Numbered from the stretch's first letter, positions 1 to 6,098 are shown. The stretch is DNA of 7,445 bases from Phycisphaerales bacterium UBA1845 (GCA_002338715.1 DDIR01000142.1:17716-25160), one strand, 5' to 3'. The notes: generated by a model from the letters alone, not told the origin. Numbers and translations: made by a program.

Positions 1-1
1 C

Positions 2-325
2 GATTGCCTGACATCTGTTGCGGCGCTCGGTTTTGGCGACATCCCGCCGATGGCTTTCATGACCGCACTTCAGTTAATCCAAAAGAACGGTTGGGTTGCG
101 TTCAATATCAAAGAGACATTTCTTGATCATTCGGATGTCTCCGGGTTCTCCCGTTTCATTCGCGAACTGATCTTCTCGGAATTTCTCGACGTGTATCGCC
201 TCGAGTTGTACACGCACCGATTGTCGATGGAGGGCGTTCCGCTCAAGTATTACGCGCTGGTCGGGCGCATCGTCTCGCAGATTCCGCCCGACTTTCTTAA
301 GGCAATTGAGATCGAAAGCGCGTGA
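2..325 (+). CDS. Probable class I SAM-dependent methyltransferase, C-terminal fragment
   Basis: The reading frame is open from the left edge and gives 107 residues before TGA, so the true start and the SAM-binding N-terminal half lie outside the window. The visible part begins DCLTSVAALGFGDIPP and continues through an NGWVAFNIKETFLD strand-like segment, then helical sequence (FSRFIRELIF) and a final YYALVGRI strand. This order of a catalytic-loop region, a helix, a strand with a Gly-Trp turn and a terminal antiparallel strand fits the end of a Rossmann-fold methyltransferase. The family call rests on resemblance, since the diagnostic GxGxG motif is not visible, and the substrate cannot be told. 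An internal ATG at 50 would give only a 91-residue product and is unlikely to be the real start. The stop codon overlaps the GTG start of the transporter at 322, which points to translational coupling and possibly a shared pathway. Confidence 0.6.
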   Translation, partial: DCLTSVAALGFGDIPPMAFMTALQLIQKNGWVAFNIKETFLDHSDVSGFSRFIRELIFSEFLDVYRLELYTHRLSMEGVPLKYYALVGRIVSQIPPDFLKAIEIESA

Positions 326-1632
326 CCGCGCCGGTCACCCAAATTGAATCCCCGGCACCGTCTCCATCGTCGCTTCGTCGCGTTTTGATGATGGTGGCGC
401 TGGTGGTTGCGGGTGAAGCGATTTTCCTTTTGCCATTTGTATTCCCGCGCGTATTCAAACCGACGATTCTCGAAGTCTTCGGTCTGACCAATTCTGAGTT
501 GGGAACGGCGTTCGCGTTCTACGGAATCGTGGCGATGGTCGCGTATGCGTTGGGCGGTCCGCTGGCGGATCTGTTTCAACCGCGAAGGCTTCTGGCGATC
601 GCCCTGGTCGCCACAGCCCTTGGGGGCGTGCTGCTTTGGCGAATTCCTTCACACAGCACCCTCAAGTGGATCTACGGTTACTGGGGTTTTACGACCATCG
701 CGCTATTGTGGTCCGCACTGATTCGGGCGACGCGCGAGTGGGGTGGCCGGTTGGCGCAAGGCTCCGCATTTGGCTGGCTCGATGGTGGACGCGGGCTGTT
801 CGCTGCCATCACGGGTTCGTGTCTGGTCGCGCTGTACTCGTCGCTCTTGCCCGAAGACATTGAGACAGCATCGTTGGCCGTCCGCACCATCGCGTTGAAG
901 CGCGTCATCCTGCTGATCGTGATCATCACGGTCGGGGCAGGATTGCTGACGTTGGTGTTTCTTCCCAAGAAAAGCCAATTCAGCGACGTGGAACGCTCCA
1001 AAATCACACTACGCGGCATTGCCCACATTGCGACGATGCCCGCCGTCTGGTTGCAAGCCGTCATCATTGTGTGCGCCTATGTCGGATACAAATCGACGGG
1101 CGACTTTCCGCTGTATGCCAAGCAGGTCTTGCAAGTCAACGAAGTGGAAGCCGCCCGCGTCGGCACGTATTCCCTTTGGATGCGGCCGATCGGCGCGATT
1201 GGTGCAGGGTTGTTAGCCGACCGCTTTGGCGTGTCGAAGATGACGATCGTCAGCTTCTTGGTCGTGATAACCGGAAGTGCTGTGCTGGCCACACCGACCA
1301 TGTCCGCGTCGATGTATGTGCCATACGTTGTCACCGTCGCCAGCGCAAGTCTGGGAATCTGTGCCCTTCGCGGGCTCTACTTTGCGATCATGAAAGAAGT
1401 CCGCGTGCCCTTCGCATACACGGGAAGCGCAGTCGGACTGATCTCGGTGCTCGGGTACACACCCGACATATTCATGGAGCCGTCCATCGGTTACCTGCTC
1501 GATCGCTCGCCCGGACCGCCAGGCCACCGCGATGTGTTTATGATGGTCGGCGTTTTTTCACTTGTGGGTTTGATCGCGACGGCCGCGCTCGTCATAACCA
1601 ATCGCAACGGAAAGTCAGTCGAAGCAGTCTGA
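322..1632 (+). CDS. Major facilitator superfamily (MFS) transporter
   Basis: This is a 436-residue integral membrane protein of the usual length for a 12-helix MFS carrier. Hydrophobic segments lie at about 20-42, 60-84, 90-107, 117-135, 155-173, 194-214, 240-258, 284-300, 306-325, 331-350, 365-385 and 404-426. The family signature (motif A) between helices 2 and 3 is visible as GGPLADLFQPRRLL (78-91). Its second-half counterpart, GAGLLADRFGVSKM (294-307), sits between helices 8 and 9, as the internal duplication of MFS proteins predicts. The polar loop at 215-232 is the central linker. The GTG start is chosen because it overlaps the upstream TGA by four bases (GTGA). The ATG pair 22 codons later has no ribosome site and would cut into helix 1. 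The substrate is unknown. The general layout recalls the sugar-phosphate/organic-anion branch of MFS, but this is a weak inference. The coupled methyltransferase suggests a small-molecule pathway. Confidence 0.88.
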   Translation: MTAPVTQIESPAPSPSSLRRVLMMVALVVAGEAIFLLPFVFPRVFKPTILEVFGLTNSELGTAFAFYGIVAMVAYALGGPLADLFQPRRLLAIALVATALGGVLLWRIPSHSTLKWIYGYWGFTTIALLWSALIRATREWGGRLAQGSAFGWLDGGRGLFAAITGSCLVALYSSLLPEDIETASLAVRTIALKRVILLIVIITVGAGLLTLVFLPKKSQFSDVERSKITLRGIAHIATMPAVWLQAVIIVCAYVGYKSTGDFPLYAKQVLQVNEVEAARVGTYSLWMRPIGAIGAGLLADRFGVSKMTIVSFLVVITGSAVLATPTMSASMYVPYVVTVASASLGICALRGLYFAIMKEVRVPFAYTGSAVGLISVLGYTPDIFMEPSIGYLLDRSPGPPGHRDVFMMVGVFSLVGLIATAALVITNRNGKSVEAV

Positions 1633-1664
1633 TTGTCCCGAACTGTTTGATTACCGAGGCAGGA

Positions 1665-2513
1665 TCAACCGCCTTGCTGCTGCGTCGCCCGTTTTTCAAT
1701 TGCCTTGACGGTCTCTTTGGCTTGCTCGGTGATTTGCGGGGTGGTGGCGTAGCGATCGGTGTTGGTTTGGATGGCTTCGATGTCTTCCGGATCGCCTACG
1801 ATCAGCAGAGCCCGAAGTGCTTCCCACATGTCCTGCTGGGCCGGGCTGATCGAGTAAATCGCGTCACCTTTTGACACCTGTGAACCGTTGGCGGCGGCTA
1901 CGTTCTTGACCGCGCCATCGACCGGTGAAAGGATCTTTCCAAATGACGCATCGGAGGATTCGATGTAACCGATTTCCATGCTTGCCCTGACCGGCTGACC
2001 TTTCTGCAGCAACCTGGACACGGTGCCGTCACGCGGGCTTTTCACCTCGTACGGCTCGAGCATCGACAGAAGCACCGGTTTGCAGCGATCGTCGTCGAAT
2101 TTTGACAGCGACAATGCGGCATTTCGTTGAACGAGTTCGACCGGATCGCGGACCAACGTGACCAGTGCTTCTTGAAACCCTTCACCCGTGTTGTCCCAGC
2201 CCATGACCCAGGCGGCCATCATGCGGATCTCGTGGCGATCGTTGGATGCCAACGGCGGAATCAAAGGATAGAACGAAGCGACCTCGGGATCGTTGGCCTG
2301 GATGCGTTCGGTGATGCGTTCGAGGGCGTGTTGCGTCTTGCGCGGGTTGTCGGCATCGGTAAGGTATTCGCGGATCTGTGCGTCCGTCAGGCGCGTGCCA
2401 AACCACGTTCCCTTCCAGAAGAACACCGGAAGAGCCAGCGATGCAAAAACCAAGATTGCGACCATCAGGAATGAGACGGGGTTTCGTTTGGTCGGTGGCG
2501 CGTTTTCAGACAT
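1665..2513 (-). CDS. Membrane-anchored HEAT-repeat / barrel-sandwich hybrid protein of the bc-complex operon
   Basis: The product has 282 residues and is the last gene of the operon, 117 bases after the cytochrome b C-terminal gene. A short cytoplasmic N-terminus (1-14) is followed by one membrane helix (about 15-33), so most of the protein should lie outside the membrane. Residues 61-155 are helical and HEAT-like (ALERITERI, HEIRMMAAWVMGWD, VQRNAALSLSKFDDDRCKPVLLSML). Residues 157-222 hold two half-motifs of a lipoyl/biotinyl-like barrel-sandwich fold, each with a P-x-D-G turn: KSPRDGTVSRLLQKGQPV and LSPVDGAVKNVAAANGSQV. No lipoyl or biotin lysine stands out in a DKA or MKM context, so this is more like the hybrid module of HlyD-type adaptors than a carrier domain. 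Another helical stretch follows (228-276). There is no CXXCH haem site. No good ribosome site precedes the ATG, so coupling or a different start is possible. A structural or assembly role for the complex is inferred only from position. Confidence 0.75.
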   Translation of the reverse strand: MSENAPPTKRNPVSFLMVAILVFASLALPVFFWKGTWFGTRLTDAQIREYLTDADNPRKTQHALERITERIQANDPEVASFYPLIPPLASNDRHEIRMMAAWVMGWDNTGEGFQEALVTLVRDPVELVQRNAALSLSKFDDDRCKPVLLSMLEPYEVKSPRDGTVSRLLQKGQPVRASMEIGYIESSDASFGKILSPVDGAVKNVAAANGSQVSKGDAIYSISPAQQDMWEALRALLIVGDPEDIEAIQTNTDRYATTPQITEQAKETVKAIEKRATQQQGG

Positions 2514-2561
2514 GTGTGATTCTATGGCGCAGACCCCAAATGGGCCCGCGCCTTTGAATAT

Positions 2562-2628
2562 GACACTGCAAACTCGGCGACGTTCGGAACTCGACGATGC
2601 CCGAAACTCGACGATGCCCGATACCGAC
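2562..2628. repeat. Degenerate 17-bp tandem repeat (four units)
   Basis: Four adjacent units can be read on the + strand at 2562-2578, 2579-2595, 2596-2612 and 2613-2628. The consensus is GATGCCCGAAACTCGAC. Units two and three match at 13 of 17 positions. Shifted in phase, 2588-2604 and 2605-2621 are an exact 17-bp duplication. The outer units are more decayed, and the last one is a base short. The array ends two bases before the stop codon of the cytochrome b C-terminal gene and fills most of the spacer before the HEAT gene. The unit length is not a multiple of three and no gene runs through it, so it is noncoding. Confidence 0.8.
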
Positions 2629-2630
2629 GC

Positions 2631-3560
2631 CTAGATGTTAAACCACGGCGTGACCATGATGTACTTGATGCGGAAGAGCAGTCGGGCAATGATCTTCGCG
2701 GGCAGACTCAGCATTGTGACGAACAGGAAGACCAGCGTCAGGTACTGCCAGATATTCATCGCGCGGTAAGCGTTGGCTGCGAACTTCTTGAAAAGCCAAT
2801 GGAACAAACCGGCGCTGATGGCAAAGAATGCACCCACCACGATCGCCCCGAAGATACCCAGCATCGGCTGCGACGTGATCCCGAAGATTTCGTTCAGGTT
2901 CCGGTTGGTTTCGTGGACCACCCGATGGTGATCCCAGAACTGGCCGGGCCAGAACCAAAGCCAACCGGGCCCGCGAATAAACGTTCCAATAAACACCAGC
3001 AGCACCCACAACACCAGCCAACCGAATTGAAACGTCAGAATGGCGAAGGCGCGCTGCTTGAACGTGTAGTAGCCGTTGCCCAGGGGATTCACGTCGATGT
3101 AGGGGATCGCCATCAACCCGACCACGATGATGCCCGGAAGCACCACGCCCGCAATCCACGGATCGAAGTAGACCAGCATTTCCTGAAGACCGAGGAAGTA
3201 CCACGGCGCTTTCGAGGGGTTCATCGTCAGCGACGGGTTGGCCGGCTCTTCCAGCGGAGCATCGAGCGCAATCGACCAGACCATCAGGATGAGCATCACG
3301 ATGATCGCGGCGAGGAATTCGATCTTGAGAAGGTACGGCCAAACGTGGACGCGTTCCGCCCAGCCCTTTTGGAAGGGTTGCGTCTTGCGGTGATGGTTTT
3401 TCTGCATCGCCGGGTCGGCTTCCAGTTCCGCGGCGAGGCGATCATTCGCCAGCGCCTGTTTCATGGAATAGACGGTGTAGAACCCGACCAACACCAGCAT
3501 GATAATGATGGGGACGTTGTCCGGCGCCGATGCGATTTGCCAAAGCTGAATCCAGTCCAT
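2631..3560 (-). CDS. Cytochrome b C-terminal half (subunit IV / PetD-like) of a quinol-oxidising bc complex
   Basis: This 309-residue membrane protein carries the Qo-site half of cytochrome b. The key segment is NPSKAPWYFLGLQEML (114-129), whose APWY (118-121) sits where PEWY is found in classical cytochrome b. It is followed by the helix and loop DPWIAGVVLPG and IPYID, as in subunit IV and the fused QcrC proteins of menaquinol-oxidising bacteria. Hydrophobic segments lie at about 17-34, 78-99, 132-153, 171-193, 233-256 and 270-291. That is more than the three helices of plastid subunit IV, with an extra helix at each end. A Trp-rich loop, RGPGWLWFWPGQFWDHH (196-212), links two helices. There is no CXXCH, so unlike QcrC there is no fused cytochrome c. 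The ATG at 3560 has a clear AGAGGTT ribosome site five bases upstream. The gene lies 69 bases downstream of the b6-like gene. It forms the functional cytochrome b with that subunit. Confidence 0.88.
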   Translation of the reverse strand: MDWIQLWQIASAPDNVPIIIMLVLVGFYTVYSMKQALANDRLAAELEADPAMQKNHHRKTQPFQKGWAERVHVWPYLLKIEFLAAIIVMLILMVWSIALDAPLEEPANPSLTMNPSKAPWYFLGLQEMLVYFDPWIAGVVLPGIIVVGLMAIPYIDVNPLGNGYYTFKQRAFAILTFQFGWLVLWVLLVFIGTFIRGPGWLWFWPGQFWDHHRVVHETNRNLNEIFGITSQPMLGIFGAIVVGAFFAISAGLFHWLFKKFAANAYRAMNIWQYLTLVFLFVTMLSLPAKIIARLLFRIKYIMVTPWFNI

Positions 3561-3618
3561 GCGAACCTCTTGGAACGACTTATCTGTGGGCCTAACTCAA
3601 TAAGAAACGTGAACAATG

Positions 3619-3630
3619 GGGACGCGTCCC
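3619..3630. repeat. 12-bp perfect palindrome at the cytochrome b stop codon
   Basis: GGGACGCGTCCC is self-complementary over its full length and its last base is the first base of the TAG stop (3630-3632, - strand) of the b6-like gene. It lies in the 69-base spacer before the subunit IV-like gene. It could be a protein-binding site or a remnant of a dispersed palindromic element. As RNA it would not fold stably alone because it leaves no loop. No second copy was seen in the window. Confidence 0.6.
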
Positions 3631-4547
3631 TACTTGCTCCAACCCTTGAATTCGTGTGCCAACATGATCGGCGCGGGTCCCGAAATGCTTCCGTCTTTTC
3701 GAATGCGCCAGAAGTGCACAATCATAAAGACTGAGGCCACGATGGGGATGCCGATGCAATGCCAGATATACGCACGCAGCAGGGCGTTTGAATCGACGAT
3801 CGAACCGCCCAGCAGTGCAAAGCGAATATCGTTAAACGCGGTCATGCCCAACTGTGAACCAAACGGGCCTTCGTGACCGAGAAGCGGCGTTGCGCGGGCC
3901 ATGTTCGTACCCACCGTCACCGCCCAGAAACCGAGCTGATCGTCGGGCAGAAGATAACCGGTAAACGACAGCAACATCGTCAGAACCAGCAGGAGCACAC
4001 CCACACCCCAGTTGAATTCGCGGGGCGGTTTGTATGACCCGGTCATGAACACCCGGAGCATGTGCAGCCAAACGGTGATGACCATCGCGTGCGCCGACCA
4101 GCGGTGCATGTTTCGCAGGAGGTTTCCAAAGGGCACGTCGTGTCGGAGGTACAGGATGTCGCGAAACGCCTGACCCTTGGTCGGGTGGTAGTAGAACATC
4201 AAAAAGACGCCGGTCAGCGTCAGGATCACGAACAGAAAGAACGTGATACCGCCCATGCCCCAGGTGAAAGAATAGCGCACTGCGTCGCGATTGATCTTCG
4301 CGGGGTGCAGGTGGAGAAACACGTTTGAAAGGACCGCCAGCGAGCGGTTTCGCGGTGAATCATCGAGCTTGTGGCGAAAGACCGACGTCCACAGCTGGCC
4401 TTCACGCGGGTCGCGCTTGAGCATCTCGACGCCTTCGCGCGTCTTATCCAACAGCGATTCTTCATTGGCGTCACCATTCTTGGCGCCATTGCCAGAAGGT
4501 GGTGCTGACTTTGGTTTCTCTGTCGTTTGCTTCGGGTCGCCTGACAT
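3630..4547 (-). CDS. Cytochrome b6-like subunit (cytochrome b N-terminal half) of a quinol-oxidising bc complex
   Basis: The 305-residue product is the di-haem half of cytochrome b. A hydrophilic, charged N-terminal extension of about 85 residues precedes the b6-like core. Helix A contains WGMGGIT (96-102). Helix B carries MHRWSAHAMV and WLHMLRVFMTG, giving haem ligands His148 and His162, 14 residues apart. Helix D carries IWHCIGIP and MIVHFWRIRKDG, giving His263 and His278, 15 residues apart, which is the b6-type spacing (one longer than helix B). TGYLLPDDQLGFWAVTVGTN (196-215) is the loop and Qo-site cd region. Helix A has Gly97 where b6 has the cysteine that covalently holds haem c(n). The ATG at 4547 has an AGGAG ribosome site (4553-4557). 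It works with the adjacent subunit IV-like protein to form the two quinone sites. The long N-terminal extension is unusual relative to plant b6 (about 215 residues). Confidence 0.92.
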   Translation of the reverse strand: MSGDPKQTTEKPKSAPPSGNGAKNGDANEESLLDKTREGVEMLKRDPREGQLWTSVFRHKLDDSPRNRSLAVLSNVFLHLHPAKINRDAVRYSFTWGMGGITFFLFVILTLTGVFLMFYYHPTKGQAFRDILYLRHDVPFGNLLRNMHRWSAHAMVITVWLHMLRVFMTGSYKPPREFNWGVGVLLLVLTMLLSFTGYLLPDDQLGFWAVTVGTNMARATPLLGHEGPFGSQLGMTAFNDIRFALLGGSIVDSNALLRAYIWHCIGIPIVASVFMIVHFWRIRKDGSISGPAPIMLAHEFKGWSK

Positions 4548-4604
4548 TGACCTCTCCTATGTGGTGCGACCGAGTTGGCTGCTTTGTTTAATTCCAAAAA
4601 CTAT

Positions 4605-4613
4605 TGGGCCCGC
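4605..4613. repeat. 9-bp motif shared by two operon spacers
   Basis: TGGGCCCGC is found here, between the Rieske and b6-like genes, and again at 2541-2549 between the subunit IV-like and HEAT genes. Each copy lies downstream, in transcription, of a short tandem-repeat array. I did not see the exact 9-mer elsewhere in the window. It contains the palindrome GGGCCC. Its function is unknown and chance is not excluded. Confidence 0.35.
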
Positions 4614-4662
4614 ACGACTCGTTGCGTGGCTTCGAGCGGTGCATGCATCAGACGCGCCACCT

Positions 4663-4707
4663 GATGTTGAACTACCTGATGCCGAATTACCAGATGCCGA
4701 ATTAGAC
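4663..4707. repeat. 15-bp tandem repeat (three units) overlapping the Rieske stop codon
   Basis: Three units can be read on the + strand: GATGTTGAACTACCT (4663-4677), GATGCCGAATTACCA (4678-4692) and GATGCCGAATTAGAC (4693-4707). Units two and three share their first 12 bases exactly. The TAA stop of the Rieske gene (4702-4704) lies inside the last unit, so the array extends the gene's 3' end into the 154-base spacer. The rest of that spacer holds nothing recognisable except the TGGGCCCGC motif and the ribosome site of the next gene. Confidence 0.8.
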
Positions 4708-5331
4708 GTTGACGCGAGCCCGCGGGTCACCCCATTGCTCGTACGGGAACAGCATCGCCTTGTCGACGATGAGTTGGCCCGATGCGTCGAGCTCTACCAT
4801 CGTGCGATCGAGCGGACGGGGAGCCGGTCCTTCAAAGTTCACGCCTTCCATGTCGAAACCGCTGCCGTGACACGGACATTTGAATTTGTGATCCGTTTCT
4901 TTCCAGTCGGGCGTGCAACCGAGGTGCGTGCACTTGGCGAACAGGACGAAGATGCCCTGCGCGTCGCGAACCACCCAGATTCGATAGGCGGCTTGGTATC
5001 GCGTATCGACACCCATCGCAAAGTCGCCGGGGAACCCGATGCTGAAGCGCGTCTTTGGTTCAAAGAGGACGCGCGGAAAGAAGAACTTGACCGATGCCAG
5101 CGTCATCGCGCCGATGAATCCGAATACCATCGTCCAGACGAGCTTGCGGCGGTTCTTAACGTCACCCGTCAGTTCACGGTCTTCACCGGTGCCTGCTCCC
5201 TGGGTTCGGGCTTTGTCAGAATAGAGGAGTCGATCGCGCAGCGGAACAAGCGGCTGCGGTGGGATCGAAGCACTGCTCTTGGATGGGGTCGCGTCGGATT
5301 GATTGGGTGCGTCAACAGAGGCAGATGACAT
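4702..5331 (-). CDS. Rieske [2Fe-2S] iron-sulfur protein of the bc complex
   Basis: With the ATG at 5331 the product has 209 residues. Both cluster boxes are intact: CTHLGC (134-139) and CPCHGS (152-157). Cys134, His136, Cys152 and His155 are the expected [2Fe-2S] ligands and Cys139-Cys154 the stabilising disulfide. GPAPRPL (168-174) is the proline loop seen in bc/b6f Rieske proteins. A twin-arginine pair, NRRKLVW (60-66), directly precedes the single membrane helix (about 64-86), so export by the Tat pathway as an uncleaved anchor is likely. The first 59 residues are a hydrophilic cytoplasmic tail, longer than usual. An upstream in-frame ATG at 5361 would add ten residues but has no ribosome site. 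The 5331 start has AGGGAG about 13 bases upstream, a rather long spacing. The protein takes one electron from quinol at the Qo site and passes it to an acceptor not encoded in the window. Confidence 0.93.
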   Translation of the reverse strand: MSSASVDAPNQSDATPSKSSASIPPQPLVPLRDRLLYSDKARTQGAGTGEDRELTGDVKNRRKLVWTMVFGFIGAMTLASVKFFFPRVLFEPKTRFSIGFPGDFAMGVDTRYQAAYRIWVVRDAQGIFVLFAKCTHLGCTPDWKETDHKFKCPCHGSGFDMEGVNFEGPAPRPLDRTMVELDASGQLIVDKAMLFPYEQWGDPRARVNV

Positions 5332-5339
5332 AGGATTTA

Positions 5340-5495
5340 CTAATCTCCCTGGCGGACCCATGCGTTGCCCAAGGGCAGTCCGGTCCCGCAGTTTGTCAAC
5401 GGTGCGGTCCGGAATTCACGAATGAGAACCACCAAATCGCAGAAAAGAAGGACAGGTACAACGCTCGACAGGATCGCGCCATTGCAATCTTGCAT
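5340..5495 (-). CDS. Candidate 51-residue single-helix membrane protein, first gene of the bc operon
   Basis: This small frame runs from ATG at 5495 to TAG at 5340-5342, eight bases before the Rieske ATG. It has AAGAGGA (5499-5505) just upstream as a ribosome site, and it starts only about 13 bases after the predicted transcription start of the promoter at 5515-5543. One hydrophobic stretch (about residues 7-25, AILSSVVPVLLFCDLVVLI) could cross the membrane, followed by a positively charged and then polar C-terminus. Cysteines are at 4, 19 and 36. I recognise no family. The agreement of promoter, ribosome site, frame and tight spacing is the main argument. Against it are the short length, an Asp within the helix and unremarkable codon choice. 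If real, it could be a small subunit in the manner of the single-helix subunits of b6f, but homology to those is not claimed. Otherwise this stretch is simply the operon's leader. Confidence 0.4.
   Translation of the reverse strand: MQDCNGAILSSVVPVLLFCDLVVLIREFRTAPLTNCGTGLPLGNAWVRQGD
5345..5350 (-). promoter_or_regulatory. Ribosome-binding site deciding the Rieske start
   Basis: AGGGAG on the - strand lies 13 bases before the ATG at 5331 and inside the in-frame extension from the ATG at 5361. Nothing similar precedes the 5361 ATG, so the shorter start is preferred. The site also overlaps the last codons of the candidate 51-residue gene, a usual arrangement for coupled genes. Confidence 0.5.
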
Positions 5496-5514
5496 AAGTC
5501 CTCTTCGGGAAGGG

Positions 5515-5543
5515 ATGTTAGGAAGTGCAGAAAAGAGTGTCAA
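5515..5543 (-). promoter_or_regulatory. Sigma-70-type promoter for the bc-complex operon
   Basis: Read on the - strand, a perfect TTGACA (5543-5538) is followed after exactly 17 bases by TAACAT (5520-5515), which keeps the first, second, fifth and sixth bases of the TATAAT consensus. Transcription would begin near 5508, about 175 bases before the Rieske ATG and about 13 bases before the candidate small gene. This is the best housekeeping-type promoter I found upstream of the operon. Confidence 0.55.
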
Positions 5544-5911
5544 GGTGAATGGATCGACTCTCAGGCGATTCAGATTTGCTCATTTGTACAAGGGATAAAA
5601 TCCAATTTCGCGGCTTTCAATGGTTCGCAAAAATCCCGTCGAATTCGCGTTCGAATCGAACTCCGTGCAACCATCGCAAACATGACCGTTGTCGATTGCC
5701 TCCATGTGAACGTCGGCTGGTGATTTACCATCGCGCCCGGTGCCTTGATTGCGAGGTGGTTGGGGAATTGACCGCAGCCCGAGTGCCCGCATTTTGTGCC
5801 TTGCTGTGTTCCATGCGTTTCTGACGACGGACCGGCTCGTCAGCCCCTTCCCATCTCGCTTTCGCGGGCCAAGACGTTTCAACCCGACCCAACATTGGCG
5901 TTCACAGACAA

Positions 5912-5937
5912 GTCGAATGTGTCGATTTCTGTCGATT
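5912..5937 (+). repeat. Three GTCGA(A/T)T direct repeats spaced by about one helical turn
   Basis: GTCGAAT (5912-5918), GTCGATT (5921-5927) and GTCGATT (5931-5937) occur 9 and 10 bases apart, about 90 bases ahead of the possible -10 box of the rightward gene. Such phasing would suit a regulator binding on one face of the helix. The units are short and chance is a real alternative. Confidence 0.3.
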
Positions 5938-6027
5938 CCTTGCTCAATAACCGCGTTCTTGGCCATCTTATCGGCGATCCGGAAAATTTATTTAACATCT
6001 GCTAACTACTTCTAACTGTAAACTGTC

Positions 6028-6033
6028 TATGAT
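6028..6033 (+). promoter_or_regulatory. Possible -10 box for the secreted repeat-protein gene
   Basis: TATGAT matches five of six bases of the -10 consensus and lies in an AT-rich stretch 85 bases before the ATG at 6118. No convincing -35 box is found at the usual 16-18 base spacing (the sequence there is near ACTACT), so the gene may use an activator or another sigma factor. Confidence 0.3.
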
Positions 6034-6083
6034 GGTGAAGCGAATGCTGACAGGCTTCCGAGCCGGCAATCGCAGGGTGATGG

Positions 6084-6098
6084 ATGGGTGTAACCCAT
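6084..6098 (+). promoter_or_regulatory. Small inverted repeat just ahead of the ribosome site
   Basis: ATGGGT and ACCCAT form a perfect 6-base stem around a 3-base loop, five bases upstream of the AAAGGAG ribosome site (6104-6110). It could be a dyad operator or a 5' leader hairpin that protects or exposes the ribosome site. Confidence 0.4.

Noticed and set aside
1633..1664. A shared terminator between the converging transporter and HEAT genes
   Set aside because: The short gap shows no stem-loop with a T-run in either direction.
2799..3734. A 311-residue + strand frame opposite the cytochrome b C-terminal gene
   Set aside because: It is His/Asp/Arg-rich shadow sequence against a strong membrane-protein frame on the other strand.
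4291..5328. A 345-residue + strand frame opposite the Rieske and b6-like genes
   Set aside because: It is the complement of clearly functional genes with Rieske and haem-ligand motifs, so it is a shadow frame created by codon bias.
5340..5543. A longer 67-residue version of the small leader protein starting at TTG 5543
   Set aside because: That TTG is part of the -35 box of the predicted promoter, so it would not be transcribed; the ATG at 5495 is the better start.
5580..5966. A 128-residue frame on the - strand in the divergent intergenic region
   Set aside because: No ribosome site precedes its start, its composition is rich in Arg and Asn without domain signs, and it lies upstream of the bc operon promoter in DNA that looks noncoding.
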